Numbered from the stretch's first letter, positions 23,940 to 35,599 are shown. The stretch: 64,000 nucleotides of DNA from Anagrus nilaparvatae (GCA_022575985.1 JAKSXM010000282.1:1-64000), one strand, 5' to 3'. Translations and numbers: made by a program. Notes: generated by a model not told the origin, from the letters alone.

Positions 23940-24920
23940 GTTAATATAAACCAAATACTTAAGGTTACACTTACACAGCTGATCTCTCTGTAAGGCTTAT
24001 AGAGTCACGCATTCATTGGAGAGAGACTTTTTTACCCTCACCATTTATTAACTTTTTTTATTATTACACACGTGAGAGAGGTTTTTTAAATAAATTTTTT
24101 TTTTTTTATACAACTTTTTTTCTATAGATTCAGGAAGATTATTTAAGTGTTAGATCTTTAATTAAAATGTTACACTCTTCAACTATTGATAGGTTAATGA
24201 TTATTATTACTTTTATAATAGTTAATTGAGATTTTTAAATGTTTACGTTATGTAATGGAACAAAATTTTAATTTATTGTTTTAATGTAATACTTTTTCTT
24301 ATTTTATTATTTAAATATTAAAATTACTATTTTTTTAGACTTTTAAAATTTATTAGTTATCAATTATTTTCTTTATATATTGTGTAAGTTTTTAAGTCTA
24401 TTGAAAATTTATAGAGCAAAAATAAAATAAAATAAAAAAAGGAAAAATTTGTTACAAAAATATATCAAAACCTGAATTTCATAGTTACAATAAAATAAAA
24501 AAAAAAAAGACAAATAAAATAAATTAATTTAATGTTCATATCGAGTTTAGCCTATTAAACTAAATAATAAATAGAAAATAAAAGAAGTATATGTAATAAT
24601 TTGCAATTTTATGCCTTTCACATCAGATAATTTTTTGTTAAATCAATATTGCAATTAATTAAATATTAAAATGATTATAAACAATTTTTATGATTATAAT
24701 TATATATTTTTATCGGCTTTAGGTCATTATTGACTATTTATTTTAAATATCTTATCGAATATTTTTAAGACAATTTTTTTACATATTAGACTGTCTATTT
24801 TTTTTGACTAACAATAAATAAAATATATTTTAATTTTGGCTACAAGTTCATGGTAAAATAATAAATTAAAAAAAAAACGTTTAATAAAATGAAATATTTT
24901 TTTTTTTCGAAAATTTTCAT
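23940..24920. other. AT-rich DNA, nothing recognised
   Basis: No supported feature between the minus-strand promoter and the LINE relic. Confidence 0.4.
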
Positions 24921-25860
24921 GACTGCCAGTTGTACAAGTACAACCGGAAGATTGCCGGCGAACGCGCTCCCTTTTCAGTTATAACTTCAGTTTGGGACGC
25001 GCAGCCTAGGCAACTGGCCGCTGCCTTTCTCCATGCCTAGGTATGGGAGAGCTCTCTACGATGCAAAGCCCTTCTCTTTCTTCTTCAACAAGGTGGTCCT
25101 CACGTACTCTGCTATTTTGTTCCAATTTTCAGGACTCCGGCCTTCAAATCTAGAAGCGCGCACAACCGAAGACTGTGTGCTCTGCTGTGTCGTTCTCGCC
25201 TGGCAGTGCAAGCTCTGTTGATATCTTATGCCACGTTTTTAGTATGTCAGTATGGTACCCGTGACCCGTTAAAAACTGTGTGAGGTAAAAGTCCACCTCC
25301 CCATGACGTCGCCCCGTCCATGCCTGCAGAACTGAAATCATTGTGCGCGCCCACCGGGCAGAGTTCACAACCGACATCAAGAGTCTTCGCTTCCCTGGTT
25401 TGGGCTCTTATATGTTGGCCATGAGCCTTGACAAAGAGGATGCGACCGATGCGGCCCTTTCACACGACCTCTGAAATTGTTCCTAGAAGTTCAGCTTGTT
25501 GTCAAGCAGAACTCCCAGGTACTTAGTCGATGTTTTGACTCGGACATTTACATCGATGTCGGTGAAAATCATTCGACGGGTCAGCAGTACGATCTCCGTT
25601 TTTGGGATCGCAAGCTAGAGCCCGTGCTCGCCCATCCAAAGATTGATCTGCCTCATCACTAAATTCAACCTCTCCTGGGTCACTTGCATGTCCCTAGCCC
25701 CTACCAGTTATGGTTAGGGCCACATCGTCAGCGTATCCGATCAGTGAAACTCCTTCCAGGAGGTGGACGCGCAGCAAGCTACCGTAAAAAGCATTCCACA
25801 GGCCAGTTCCAAGAACCGAACCTTGGGCAATGCCAGCACACGGAGAAAAAATAAGAGATG
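24920..25860 (-). pseudogene. Non-LTR retrotransposon (Jockey/R1-like LINE) reverse transcriptase relic
   Basis: Read on the minus strand from about 25845, the sequence encodes an AQGSVLGTGLWN motif and then GYADDVAL (25719-25740), the catalytic YxDD box of reverse transcriptase. Further on come KTEIVLLTRR-, KYLGVLLDNKL- and SLSRLMAN-like segments, then RRHGEVDFYLTQFLTGHG and DTAEHTVFGC, the usual C-terminal region of insect Jockey/R1-group elements. Stops (for example TAG just after the YADD strand) and an internal deletion before the RRHGEVDF segment break it. The base composition is close to balanced, far from the AT-rich flanks, so it is either a fairly recent insertion or a GC-rich family that has not yet drifted. 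Confidence 0.85.
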
Positions 25861-26040
25861 AAACGTTAGTAAATACATGGGCGATTCGTCGGTATTATAA
25901 AGGCAGACAGAACGTCGGTACAGAATTGATGATTTGTCCGCATAAAACCGACGAAGCGTCTGTATTTCAATAAAGAGTCTTCCTCCGATCAATTTTCAAC
26001 AAAACGTCGGGATTTTTTCAGAGGCCTCTCACATGCGCGA
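25861..26040. other. GC-moderate segment adjoining the LINE relic
   Basis: It carries repeated GTCGG motifs (TTCGTCGGTATT, AACGTCGGTAC, AACGTCGGGAT). It may be a small inserted element that truncates the LINE, but no clean ends were found. Confidence 0.25.
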
Positions 26041-26059
26041 GAAGTACCTAAAATAAAAA

Positions 26060-27060
26060 TTGTATATGGGCATATCCATTACTTTTCATACAAAACTGTG
26101 CGCACCTATGACTCCAATCGGGATCAAATTTTCAGGGATCGTTTGAGGTAATAAAAAACTTAGCCAGCCAAAATTTTAGCCATTTTGCAGGACGGGTTGT
26201 CGAGATACAAGCTCTAAAAGGTCCAAAAATAGCTGTTTTTAGCCAATTTTCAAAAATTTACTGGGCTTCAAGGGAGGGTCCAAGAAACATCCGGCTGGTC
26301 TCATTTTTGCCTTGAATTTTCAACTTTTACCATAAAAATTTTCAAAAAGTTTCAAAGAGTTGATTTTTACAGGCATTAATTAACGTAAGATTCAATTTAT
26401 CGAAAAAAGCTGATTTTTGAACTTAAATTGTTACTCAGCATCATTAGCTTAAGACTTTCGGTTGGTCTCCTTAAAAGCGTCTAGCAAAGACCTTTCAAAT
26501 GAGACCTTAAACGTTAAAATAGCTTATATAAGCAATTGAAAGTTTGCTGTTTCCGAAAATATCGTTTTTTTAACAACTTTAATCGTCTGCAAAATTTTTC
26601 TCTGAGCACTGTAAGTGCTGAAAATTTCAGGAAAGCTTCTTTTGACAATAAAAAAAATTCCTTAAAAATTTGGGCGATGGTATTGGCTTCTGTTCGTAGA
26701 TATAAGACTCTGAAAATGTGGAATAATTGGACCAATATTGGCCAATAAATGGTTAAGGGGTCAGCAAAAAATTTTTCTTCATCAATATTCGAATAGCCAG
26801 GGAAAAATGAGCTCATTTAAAAAAAAAAAAATTTTATTTTTGACCGATAAATAAGCAAGTTATCATGATTTTAAAATTTTTTAAAAAATTTTCCAAAAAT
26901 CCCAGTTTTAGGATCATTATACAGTATTCTAACTTTAAATAACGATAACTCGATTATTTGTCGGTCAAAAATAAAAATTTTTTTCTTAAAATCGTCGAAT
27001 TTTTTCCTGGCTATTTGTATATTTACAACAAAGAAACTTTTCATATGCAAAAATTATTTT
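26060..27060. repeat. Degraded inverted repeat, centre near 26905
   Basis: TTATTTTTGACCGATAAATA at about 26835 pairs with TATTTGTCGGTCAAAAATAA near 26955. The match extends outward to CTGGCTATTCGAATATT and its inverse near 27008, with gaps. Two overlapping ORFs on opposite strands (26514-26816) are products of this sequence and not supported as genes. Confidence 0.45.
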
Positions 27061-27740
27061 TTTGGACCAAAAACTACCCTAATACATTGACAAACTAAAG
27101 TAAGTTCTAAAGTAATTTGCCAAATAAACCATTTGTCACGTGGTTTATTTAGTAGTTTACGGATATGGTCATATGGTTTATTTAGGAAATCTAACTCACG
27201 AGATAGTCAAGGAATAAAACTTTTTATAGATTTAGATAAGGGAATGTCAGTACCACTGAACTAGAATTATTTGTCTTTATTAAGGAAAAAGTTGTTGATA
27301 CTGGATCAACTTTCAATATAACTTAGATCATTTTCTCTCTTTTTTAGAGACTTGTATGTAGATTTGTAGGTCATCAAGTCATCGCTTTATGGAAATTGGA
27401 AAAAGCAAAGAGCCTAATGCCAAACCTTGAGGGATACCACTTTTGACTGATTCTACTAAAGAACTCCTTTATATAAAAGAATTTTCAAGATACGAGATAT
27501 TGTGTAAAAATTTCAATTAAGAGAGGTTTGTAAAAATAATATTTTTATTAACTATAATTGTAATGAAAATGAATAATGATTTAGAGATTGCTCATACCTT
27601 CATTTGCCTTCTTAAAATATATATTATTAAAAATATTAAAAATAAATTGTACCATGTATACTTCGTACATTTAATTTGCCCCTGATGCTTGATATCCGGA
27701 TTTGCGTCTAAGTACTTGATTTAGATGAAACACCCTCGTA
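27061..27740. other. AT-rich DNA, nothing firm
   Basis: A short local repeat of GTGGTTTATTTAG/ATGGTTTATTTAGG near 27140-27190 is the only structure seen. On the minus strand about 27361-27450 there is a hint of further reverse-transcriptase-like sequence (a GIPQGLAL-type phrase), too weak to annotate. Confidence 0.3.
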
Positions 27741-28290
27741 AATTTTTTTCAGTATTCGGTAAAATTTTTAAATTTCGTTTTTTTTTTAAATGAACACTCC
27801 TTCACGAAATTCAACTGTCCTCAAATTTTTTTCGGAGAACACATGATTAAATTAATATTAAGAAATAAAATATGGGATATTACCCTGCCAAAGTTCTCAA
27901 AATGCTTTGGGACTCAAAGTTTATTTTTATTTTATTTGAGTGGCAGCGAGTTACTTTACCCCCCAGGATTATGTCCAAAATTTTTCTGAGTATCCGAAAA
28001 TATATTTTAATCAACCTAAGAAAGGTAGGGGTTGGGGAAGATCCCTTGAAATTTTTAATTTCTTTTTTTTTTAAATAAACACTCTTTTATCAATTATCGT
28101 TTAATTTTGAATGACTTCACTCCTCTCCTCCTAATTATTGTTTAAAATTTTTTTTGGAAGTCTGAAGATATGATTAAATGAATATGAAGAAGTAAAATTT
28201 GGGGTAACACCTTGCCAAATTTCATAAAATTTTATTATCCTGCCAAACTTCTCAAAATTCTTTGAAAGTCAAAAACGAATTTTTAATTTA
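27740..28290 (+). repeat. Two-unit direct repeat of about 300 bp
   Basis: 27750-27920 and 28040-28280 share the ordered phrases TTTTTTTTTAAAT.AACACTC, ATGATTAAAT.AATAT.AAGAA.TAAAAT.TGGG and TATTA.CCTGCCAAA.TTCTCAAAAT. The units are clearly diverged. Confidence 0.55.
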
Positions 28291-28467
28291 TAAATTAATA
28301 TATATATTTTGATCAATTTATTGGTGCTATCGATTTTTATCAGCATTTTACTCGTTTTTGTGAGGTTTTTTACTCTTTTCACAATTCTAAATACTTTTTA
28401 GCTACCGTGAGCAAAAAAAAAATTTCTTTCCTCAGTTTCAATAAAAAATATGTCTTTTAATTATGCC

Positions 28468-29036
28468 ATTGAAGTCTGGAACGTTCATGGAAAAATTCCC
28501 AACCTAAAAATGAAAAAAAAAAATTATTTTAAAAAGAGGAAAATTCCTAAGTGGATTTTTGCTTAAAATTTTAGCAGTAAATGATTCCTTGTTGCAAAAG
28601 CTACAAAATACAAAAAAAAATATCATTTTTGAATCCCGGTAAACGGTAATAAATGTAAAAATAAAATTTTCAAGAATTCTTTGTATTTTGTTTTTTCTTG
28701 CATCAGGAATAATATGCAAAAAAATCATTTGCAATAGTTTTCTCTTTCAAGTTTAGAATAATTTGGTCACAATTTCTAATGATTTTAAGTCTAAAAATAA
28801 AAAAACTTGGATAGGTTAGAATCATGTTTTTTAAATTTTTCTTTATAATAATTAGGGATTTTGTAAAAAAAACTCTTATCCACATGAGCATTTTTAATAA
28901 ATACTTCGTTCTACCAAGTTATACGGATGCACAAGCCTGGAATGCGTTTTTTACATCTTAATTGAGATGCTAGAAGGGTACAGCGGTACCAACTAAGTCA
29001 CTAGAAATCAAATTTGAAATGGAGAAAAATAAAATA
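28468..29036 (+). repeat. Left arm of the outer 12-kb inverted repeat
   Basis: This segment is the inverted match of 39846-40437, about 570-590 bp at high similarity with a few indels. Anchors include GAACGTTCATGGAAAAATTCCC, read here from 28479 (only the first part of the phrase is quoted elsewhere), and CATCCGTATA near 28925 as its inverse. Conceptual ORFs in the two arms match because the arms match; they do not resemble a known protein. Confidence 0.8.
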
Positions 29037-29958
29037 TGCCAAAATAAGCAAATTATTTTTTATAACAATAGTCCTTAGCCTTGATTTATTTAAGTATGAT
29101 CCATTTTTAAAAAATTTATAATTTTAATGCATAAAGGATAATAAAAAATCGCAAAGAATTATAAAAAAGCTAAGGTTTTTTTATTTCAGGCACGATCTCT
29201 CTTTAATAACATTGATGGGATCCACACCTTCATAAATTGAAAACTATTATTTATTATTACATATTATTATTCGAAAACTTTTCTTTAACCTGAATTTACA
29301 TAAAAATATTTAAAACTTATAAAGAAAAATTTTTTATCTGCATTAATTAATATAAATAATAGGGTTTAGATTATTCTTATTTATTTTTCACCATAATAAG
29401 ATCGTTTGCTGAAGATTACTGATCGATAAAACTGGCACCAAGTTTCCTTTATAATAATTTAATAAAATTTGCTGTGAAAATATAAAATATACTTTGAGTT
29501 TCTAAATTTGATGAAAATATCTGAATCTTTAAGTATATATTAATCTTTCTTAATCCTGAAAAAAATCAAAGAAAAATTTTAATTTCCCATATTCTTTAAA
29601 AAGAATATATTTTAACATTTTTTTAATTACCTTAATCAAATTCTACCTGTGTGCCTTAAGATATTAGTTTTTTTCTGAGAAAAGATAATAACAAATTTGT
29701 TAACAGCAATAAAATGCTTATTGTAAGGTAATTAAAAGCCAATACTGCTGAAAAACAAGTATTAGTTTAAATTTGAGTATGTAATTTAAAAGAACTTATT
29801 ATATCATCCGTTTTAAAAATTTTGCATAAAAATAATAATTAAATATTAATTTAAAAAGAATAATTAAATATAAATTTACAAATTTTTATCCACGTTTTTA
29901 AAAAAATAGTAGAAAAAGTTTAAAAAATTGTTTTAAATTACGCGCTTTTAAATTGAAA
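29037..29958. other. AT-rich DNA, nothing recognised
   Basis: Spacer between the left outer arm and the DLAT-carrying foldback; no ORF or repeat supported. Confidence 0.4.
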
Positions 29959-30997
29959 CTAGGGCCGTATTTGAAAACGAATTTAGTAAATTACTAGATT
30001 TATATTTATGTTGGTACTAAAGGGGGGCGGAATAATTTTTCGTATTTATAAACGATTTTGGGCTTCTGATCAAACTTGGGTGTTCTCTTTTTATATTTTT
30101 ATCATGATTTTCAGTTAAGTTATTTTGTTTTTTAATTATTTTCAGATTATTTTATGTTTAATGTTAAGAAAAAAAGATTAAGGTATTAAAAAGAATAAAT
30201 AAAGAATAAATAAACAATTAATCATTTATTTTATTATTAAATAATTGTAAAATGGAAAATCACATAAATATAAAAATTCCGAGGCAAGTTTCCTTGCAAG
30301 TGGAGTTACAAATATTCTGTCTCCTTGTTGAATGGGTGATGAAACCGGAGCACTAGCAACCGATGGTTGAGGTGAAGAAGGCTTGGGAGCTGCTGGAGGT
30401 GGTGGTGTATAGCTGAAGCAGTAGGTGCTGGAGTACTTGAATCTTTAAAATCTTTGAACGCTGCTACACTCCCTTCATCAGGCACTATTATGCATACTAA
30501 TTTGCCAATTGATACATTCTTAGTCCCTGAAGGAACAATAATTAATTTTTAATTAATTAACAATAATTAACAAAAATTAATTTTTGCTAAGTAACCTTAT
30601 TCTGGAGTTTCAAAACCCATGGTTTCAATTTCTGCTAATAAGTCTCCTTCACTTAATTTGTCAGCTAATTTTTAAATAAGTATTAAGTATGAAGTGTAAT
30701 AATTTAACAACAAAATAATTTAACTGAAAATCATGATAAAAACATAAAGAGAGAAAAGAGAAAATTTTTAATACCTTAATCTTTTTTTCTTAACATTAAA
30801 CATAAAATAATCTGAAAATAATTAAACAACAAAATAACTTAACTGAAAATCATGATAAAAACATAAAAAGAGAACACCCAAGTTTAATCAGAAGCCCAAA
30901 ATCGTTTATAAATACGAAAAATTATTCCGCCCCCCTTTAGTACCAACATAAATATAAATCTAGTAATTTACTAAATTCGTTTTCAAATACGGCCTAG
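29959..30997. mobile_element. Foldback element of about 1.04 kb carrying a host-gene fragment
   Basis: The ends CTAGGGCCGTATTTGAA (29959) and the inverse of TTCAAATACGGCCTAG (ending 30997) begin inverted arms of about 230 bp that match closely, through the AAAGGGGGGCGGAATAATTT block, to about 30191 and 30770. The right arm also contains a second, partial direct copy of about 60 bp (30700-30760 against 30822-30880). There is no transposase. The centre is a fragment of the pyruvate dehydrogenase E2 gene. Confidence 0.85.
30276..30668 (-). pseudogene. DLAT: Captured fragment of dihydrolipoamide acetyltransferase (PDH E2), lipoyl domain and linker
   Basis: Read on the minus strand, the fragment encodes KLSEGDLLAEIET, then MGFETPE, GYLAKI, VPSGTKNVSIGKLVCIIV and DEGSVAAFKDF, the second half of an E2 lipoyl domain. 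A Pro/Ala-rich linker and GDRIFVTPLARKLASE, the start of the peripheral-subunit-binding domain, follow. In the living enzyme this mitochondrial subunit carries the lipoyl group on the Lys of DKA. Here the four residues after EIET, including that Lys, are deleted. A stop follows FETPE, an AT-rich insertion of about 50 bp follows GYLAKI, and the linker is frameshifted. It is therefore a dead copy, spliced-looking at least in part, sitting between the arms of a foldback transposon. The functional DLAT gene must be elsewhere. Confidence 0.85.
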
Positions 30998-31427
30998 AAG
31001 ACTTTCAGTAGTATTTAGGTTATAGTCTGCTTAGTCGACTGCTAGGTTAATGGCTGTGTTTATAAGGCTTTTAACATACGTCACGTGACAATTAGCTATA
31101 TAGTGTAATGGAAGAAAACAAACCATTTTTTTACATGTACTTCTTATGGAAGCGGTTTTTAAAATTAAATTTTAATAAATATTATTGATAGATATTAAAA
31201 AGTGATTATATTTATGAATAAAGAAAAGGTTATTTTACAAGAATATCAAAAAATTTTAATTACTTGTTTTGTCTTTACTTTAAAAAATTAAAAAATGAGG
31301 TGTAAAAGTTGTAGGTTATGCATATTTTTGTAGTGAAATCTTGTTTTTGTTATAAATTTACCTTTTTAAGTGTTGTTAATTAAATTCTCAGATAATCTAG
31401 CAGCTATTAGCTTAGTAAACAATAGAA

Positions 31428-31730
31428 ATGCCCCTTAATTGTGCAGTATTTGAATGCAAAAGTTATGGAAGTATGGAAGATGACCAAAAAAAAAACAAAA
31501 TTTTCAAAGTTTCCTATTTCTGTAAGTAGCAAACGTACAAAATATCAAAATGTTTTGAATACTTTTAATAAAAATACTGTGAACCTTGAAGAATTTAATA
31601 ATCTCAGATTACAAAGGCAAAAAAAATTGGGATTAATGCTTTAAATTGAGGTGTCTTGAATGAGTCTTACATCAGCGATACAAGAGTTTGTATCTTGCAT
31701 TTCATTTCTGGTGAATATTAATTCAATTTA
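31428..31730 (+). pseudogene. Decayed THAP zinc-finger ORF, left arm
   Basis: An ATG at 31428 starts MPLNCAVFECKSYG, with the first Cys pair of a THAP domain (C-x4-C). After a frame break in an A run near 31487, the next frame gives KFSKFPISVSSKR and a stretch ending near 31644. A third frame carries DTRVCILHFISGEY, which has the C-x2-H-F signature that closes the domain. THAP domains bind DNA and form the N-terminus of P-element transposases. Two frameshifts make this copy non-functional. Confidence 0.65.
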
Positions 31731-32449
31731 TGATCTTGTTCTTAAAGTTAAAGAGTTTCCTTATTATTGTTTTTCAAATCTTTTTAGAATAAAGTGAAAG
31801 ACTTTTTTGGAAAATTTATTCATTTGATACTTAATAATAATATCTGGTTTTATATATTTTAGAATTGTTGGTAAATATAATTAACAATTTTCTTTTTTAC
31901 TAAATAATTGATTTTTCTGATTGGAATATTAATAAATAATTAGAGGAACCTGCTTTAGATTTTGATGTGAATAATCCAGATTGGGTGATGAATCAAAAAC
32001 TTGGTTACGATATAGGATTTGCAGAAAAAACCTTTATGGAACATTATGAAAGAATTCTTATTCAGAATATATTTTTTATTTATTTTAATTAAATACTTTT
32101 ATCAATTAAAATTTGTTTCATAAATTCCATAGAGGGTTTTTTTACTACAAATCCTATATCGTAATCCAGTTTTTGATTCGGCACCCAATCTGGATTATTC
32201 ACATCAAAATCTAAAGCAGGTTCTTCTAATTATATGTTAATATTCCATTCAGAAAAATCAATTATTTAGTAAAAAAGAAAATTGTTAATTATATATACCA
32301 ACAATTCTAAAATATATAAAACCAGATATTAAGTATCAAATGAATAAATTTTCAAAAAAAGTCTTTCACTTTATTCTAAAAAGATATTAAAAACAATAAT
32401 AAGAAACTCTTTAAATTTAAAAACAAGATCATAAATTGAATTAATAATC

Positions 32450-32695
32450 ACCAGAAATTAAATGCAAGCTACAAACTCTTGCATCGCTGATGTAAGATTC
32501 ATTCAAGGCACAGCTCGATTTAAAGCATGAATCCCCATTTTTTTTGCCTTTATAATCTTAGATTGTTAGATTCTAAAAATTGTGATCTTTTGTACATTTG
32601 CTATTTACAGAAACAGGAAACTGAAAATTTTTTTTTTGGTCATCTTCCATACTTCCATAACTTTTGCATTCAAATATTGCACAACTAAGAGGCAT
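32450..32695 (-). pseudogene. Decayed THAP zinc-finger ORF, right arm
   Basis: Inverted copy of the left-arm THAP relic. The minus-strand ATG is at 32695; the closing C-x2-H motif reads CSLHLISG near 32455-32478. It has its own substitutions relative to the left arm, so the two copies have drifted separately since the inversion duplication. Confidence 0.6.
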
Positions 32696-33210
32696 TTCTA
32701 TTGTTTACTAAGCTAATAGCTGCTGATTATCTGATAATTCAATTAACAACACTTAAAAAGGTAAATTTATAAAAAAAACAAGATTTAACTCCAAAAATAT
32801 GCATAACCTACAACTTTTTCACCATCTTTTTTAATTTTTTTAAAATAAAGACGTAACAAATAATTAAAATTTTTTGTTAGTCTTGTAAATTAACCTTTTC
32901 TTTATTTATAATTATAATCACTTTTTAATAACTATCAGTAATATTTTTAAAAAATTAATTTTAATAACCGCTTCCATAAGAACTGCATGTAAAAAAATGG
33001 TTTGTTTTCTTCCGTTACACTATATAGCTAACTAGTCACGTGACGTATGTTAAAAGCCTTATAAATTTGTTATTATTTTTTTCAGGTTTATTTTAAATTC
33101 CATAGATATAGTTAAATAAACAAAAGTTTGATTCAGATAAGTATAAAAATTTTTAATATTTTTTTAAAATTAATATAAAGAACGTAATTTCTTTGTTTTT
33201 TATTTTTCAG

Positions 33211-33602
33211 CATTAGAAAGGTGAGGTTTATTTATGGTTTTTCTTAATCTTAAAGTAATTTAATATGCTTAAAAATTTCTAGATTCCAGTCAAAAAAAGC
33301 AAAAGAAATAATCCATAATGTTATGTTTGATACATTATCGACAAAAGTTTATTCTGCAGAAGAAGCTGAAAAATGGATGAAACAAATAACTGACCTAGTT
33401 AGGATAAAAATATAATAAGTTAGCATTTTTATAACTATCAAATTCATTTTAGAACTATATTCAGGTGATGCGAACAAACATAAAAATTAAAAGTTTGCTG
33501 TAAATGTTATATTAATGGAAAACTATGAAAATGGAGCTAAAATTAGTAATAGTACCGTGTGGGATGCTAAAAATGACATCATGGCATATGGCTTTCATGA
33601 AT
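33211..33602 (+). pseudogene. Fragment of a Tctex-type dynein light chain gene
   Basis: Three exon-like pieces are bordered by splice-like signals: 33211-33220 (after TTTTTCAG, before GTGAGG), 33283-33412 (after TTTCTAG) and 33453-33602 (after TTTTAG, before GTAAGA). They encode KKAKEIIHNVMFDTLSTKVY, EEAEKWMKQITDLV and, in the last piece, FAVNVILMENYENGAKI and TVWDAKNDIM. The order and the W-D-x3-D signature are those of Tctex1/Tctex2-family dynein light chains, cargo adaptors of cytoplasmic or axonemal dynein. In-frame stops follow the second piece (TAA at 33413) and precede KFAVN in the third, and the last beta strands are missing. It is an exon-intron fragment of a host gene, probably genomic rather than retrocopied. 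Confidence 0.65.
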
Positions 33603-34344
33603 GTAAGAAAACTTTTTTTATTTTATTAATTTTTATTTGTTTGACTGTGTTGTTCCAGATATTTCCTATTTTATTCCTATTTTAGTTATTTTTTTTGGTA
33701 CTGGAAATCAGTTTTTTTGTGATAACTCAACAACAACTTAATGAAATTTAGCCAAACTGGAGGAGGCAAAACTAAACATCAAATAACAAATTTTGTACCA
33801 AATTTTTTTTTGATTCAGCGAGTTGTTCCAGATATTTACTGAGTGATTCTTAGTGAATTCAGCAAAAGTCTCCAGGTCGGGTCGCTGAAACCGGCTAAAA
33901 ACTTTTTTTTGCCAATTACCTATCAAAAATGGACTATGTCCCCAAATTTTAGCCCTTAATATTGAAAACTATTAAATTAAATTTTTGAAAAAAAAAGACG
34001 TTTTCATCTTTCCTCAGCCACCCATTCTTCTTTTATGTGCCATTCCTTCTGAAAATCATTAAAAATAATGAAAAAAGAGGTACTATAGTAAAATTTCTTC
34101 AGGAATCCAGTCATGCCATTAGTTTTTGAAAATTCCTACACGGGGAGCCAGAAAATCGATAAATTCACAGGGTATATTACGGAAACTACAGAAAAATTGT
34201 ATATCCGAATTTTTTATTGAGCTTCTCAGGAAAAGCGTGTTTTTATATATATTTTCGGATGCCATATCAACCTAGATGCGATCGAACTTCCTAGACCCTA
34301 AAATAACTGAAAAATCGTGAATATTCCTCAATTTTTCTCATTTT
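33603..34344. other. AT-rich DNA with a short direct repeat
   Basis: TTGTTCCAGATATTT occurs near 33651 and again near 33822. The small minus-strand ORF at 33738-33926 has no support. Confidence 0.35.
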
Positions 34345-35245
34345 TTAGCAGTTTTTTTGAATTTTCCTGCTCTAAATGACTCCGAACGATTTAAACAAAG
34401 TAAGATTCGGATTCCCTGGGAAATTTCACATATTTTCTTTATTTAAATAATTTTTAGGCTTCGATGTAAACGAGCTCACACCAAATGCCTTAAATACAAA
34501 ATTTTGATTTTTATCGTTTTTTAGCAGTTTTTTTGAATTTTCCCGCTCTAAATGACTCCGAACGATTTAAACAAAGCGAGATTCGGATTCCCAGGGAAAT
34601 TTCACATATTTTCTTTATTTAAATAATTTTTAGGCTTTGATGTAAACGAGCTCACACCAAATGCCTTAAATACAAAATTTTGATTTTTATAGTTTTTTAG
34701 TAGTTTTTTTGAATTTTCCCGCTCTAAATGACTCCGAACAATTTAAACAAGGGGAGATTCGGATTCCCAGGAAAATTTTACATATTTAAATAAAGATTTA
34801 AATAATTTTTAGGCTTGGATGTAAACGAGTTCACACCAAATGCCTTAAATACAAAATTTTGATTTTTATCGTTTTTTAGCAGTTTTTTTGAATTTTCCCG
34901 CTCTAAATGACTCCGAACGATTTAAACAAAGCGAGATTCGGATTCCCAGGGAAATTTCACATATTTTCTTTATTTAAATAATTTTTAGGCTTTGATGTAA
35001 ACGAGCTCACACCAAATGCCTTAAATACAAAATTTTGATTTTTATAGTTTTTTAGTAGTTTTTTTGAATTTTCCCGCTCTAAATGACTCCGAACAATTTA
35101 AACAAGGGGAGATTCGGATTCCCAGGAAAATTTTACATATTTAAATAAAGATTTAAATAATTTTTAGGCTTGGATGTAAACGAGTTCACACCAAATGCCT
35201 TAAATACAAAATTTTGATTTTTATCGTTTTTTAGCAGTTTTGTGT
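34345..35245 (+). repeat. Tandem array, about 176-bp units, five copies
   Basis: Each unit contains TTTTTTAGCAGTTTTTTTGA, CCCGCTCTAAATGACTCCGA, a GATTTAAACAA segment, GATTCGGATTCCCAGG, TAATTTTTAGGCTT and CTCACACCAAATGCCTTAAA. Units start near 34345, 34515, 34691, 34870 and 35046, with a partial one at 35225. Alternate units are more alike than neighbours, so the array grew by doubling a two-unit block. Confidence 0.9.
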
Positions 35246-35599
35246 GTACTTTTTCTGTTTAAGGTTCCTAATAAGATTTATTATACCGTATATAATAACA
35301 ACTTAATAAATATTATATTATTAAAGATGTAAATTACTAATAATCTTATTTCCGAAAAAAATTGTAAATAATTTAAATTTAGCGCTAAAAATAATAAACA
35401 TTGTATATAAAAAATTTAAAGCTATGTGGCGTGGCAATCGTCAATGTTTACAAGATTTATTAGTAAATAAATGAGTTACATTAAAAACATTTTTATCGTA
35501 TTCATATTATTCATTAAAACAATTAGTTACGTAAATTGTAAACATGACGTAGTAGCAGTTAAGGTTTTTTAATAATATATTGTACATAAAAGAAAACAT

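Larger units (their letters stand above)
31059..33065. mobile_element. Palindromic THAP-element foldback of about 2.0 kb
   Basis: TTTATAAGGCTTTTAACATA at the left end is matched inversely by the right end at 33065; the arms continue inward at roughly 90% similarity by eye to a centre near 32085. Each arm contains the same decayed THAP-type zinc finger and, near the centre, a GFDIG/NPDW-like phrase (NNPDWVMNQKLGYDIGF). THAP domains occur in P-element-type transposases, so this may derive from a P-like element in which one half was duplicated as an inverted copy. TIR classification beyond this is uncertain. Confidence 0.75.

Noticed and set aside
28504..28891. Minus ORFs in the left outer arm and the matching plus ORF at 40178-40420
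   Set aside because: Same reasoning: matched because the arms match; Phe/Lys/Ile-rich low-complexity peptides.
34345..35245. Regular repeats as a CRISPR array
   Set aside because: Units are continuous 176-bp tandem repeats without unique spacers, in a eukaryotic context.
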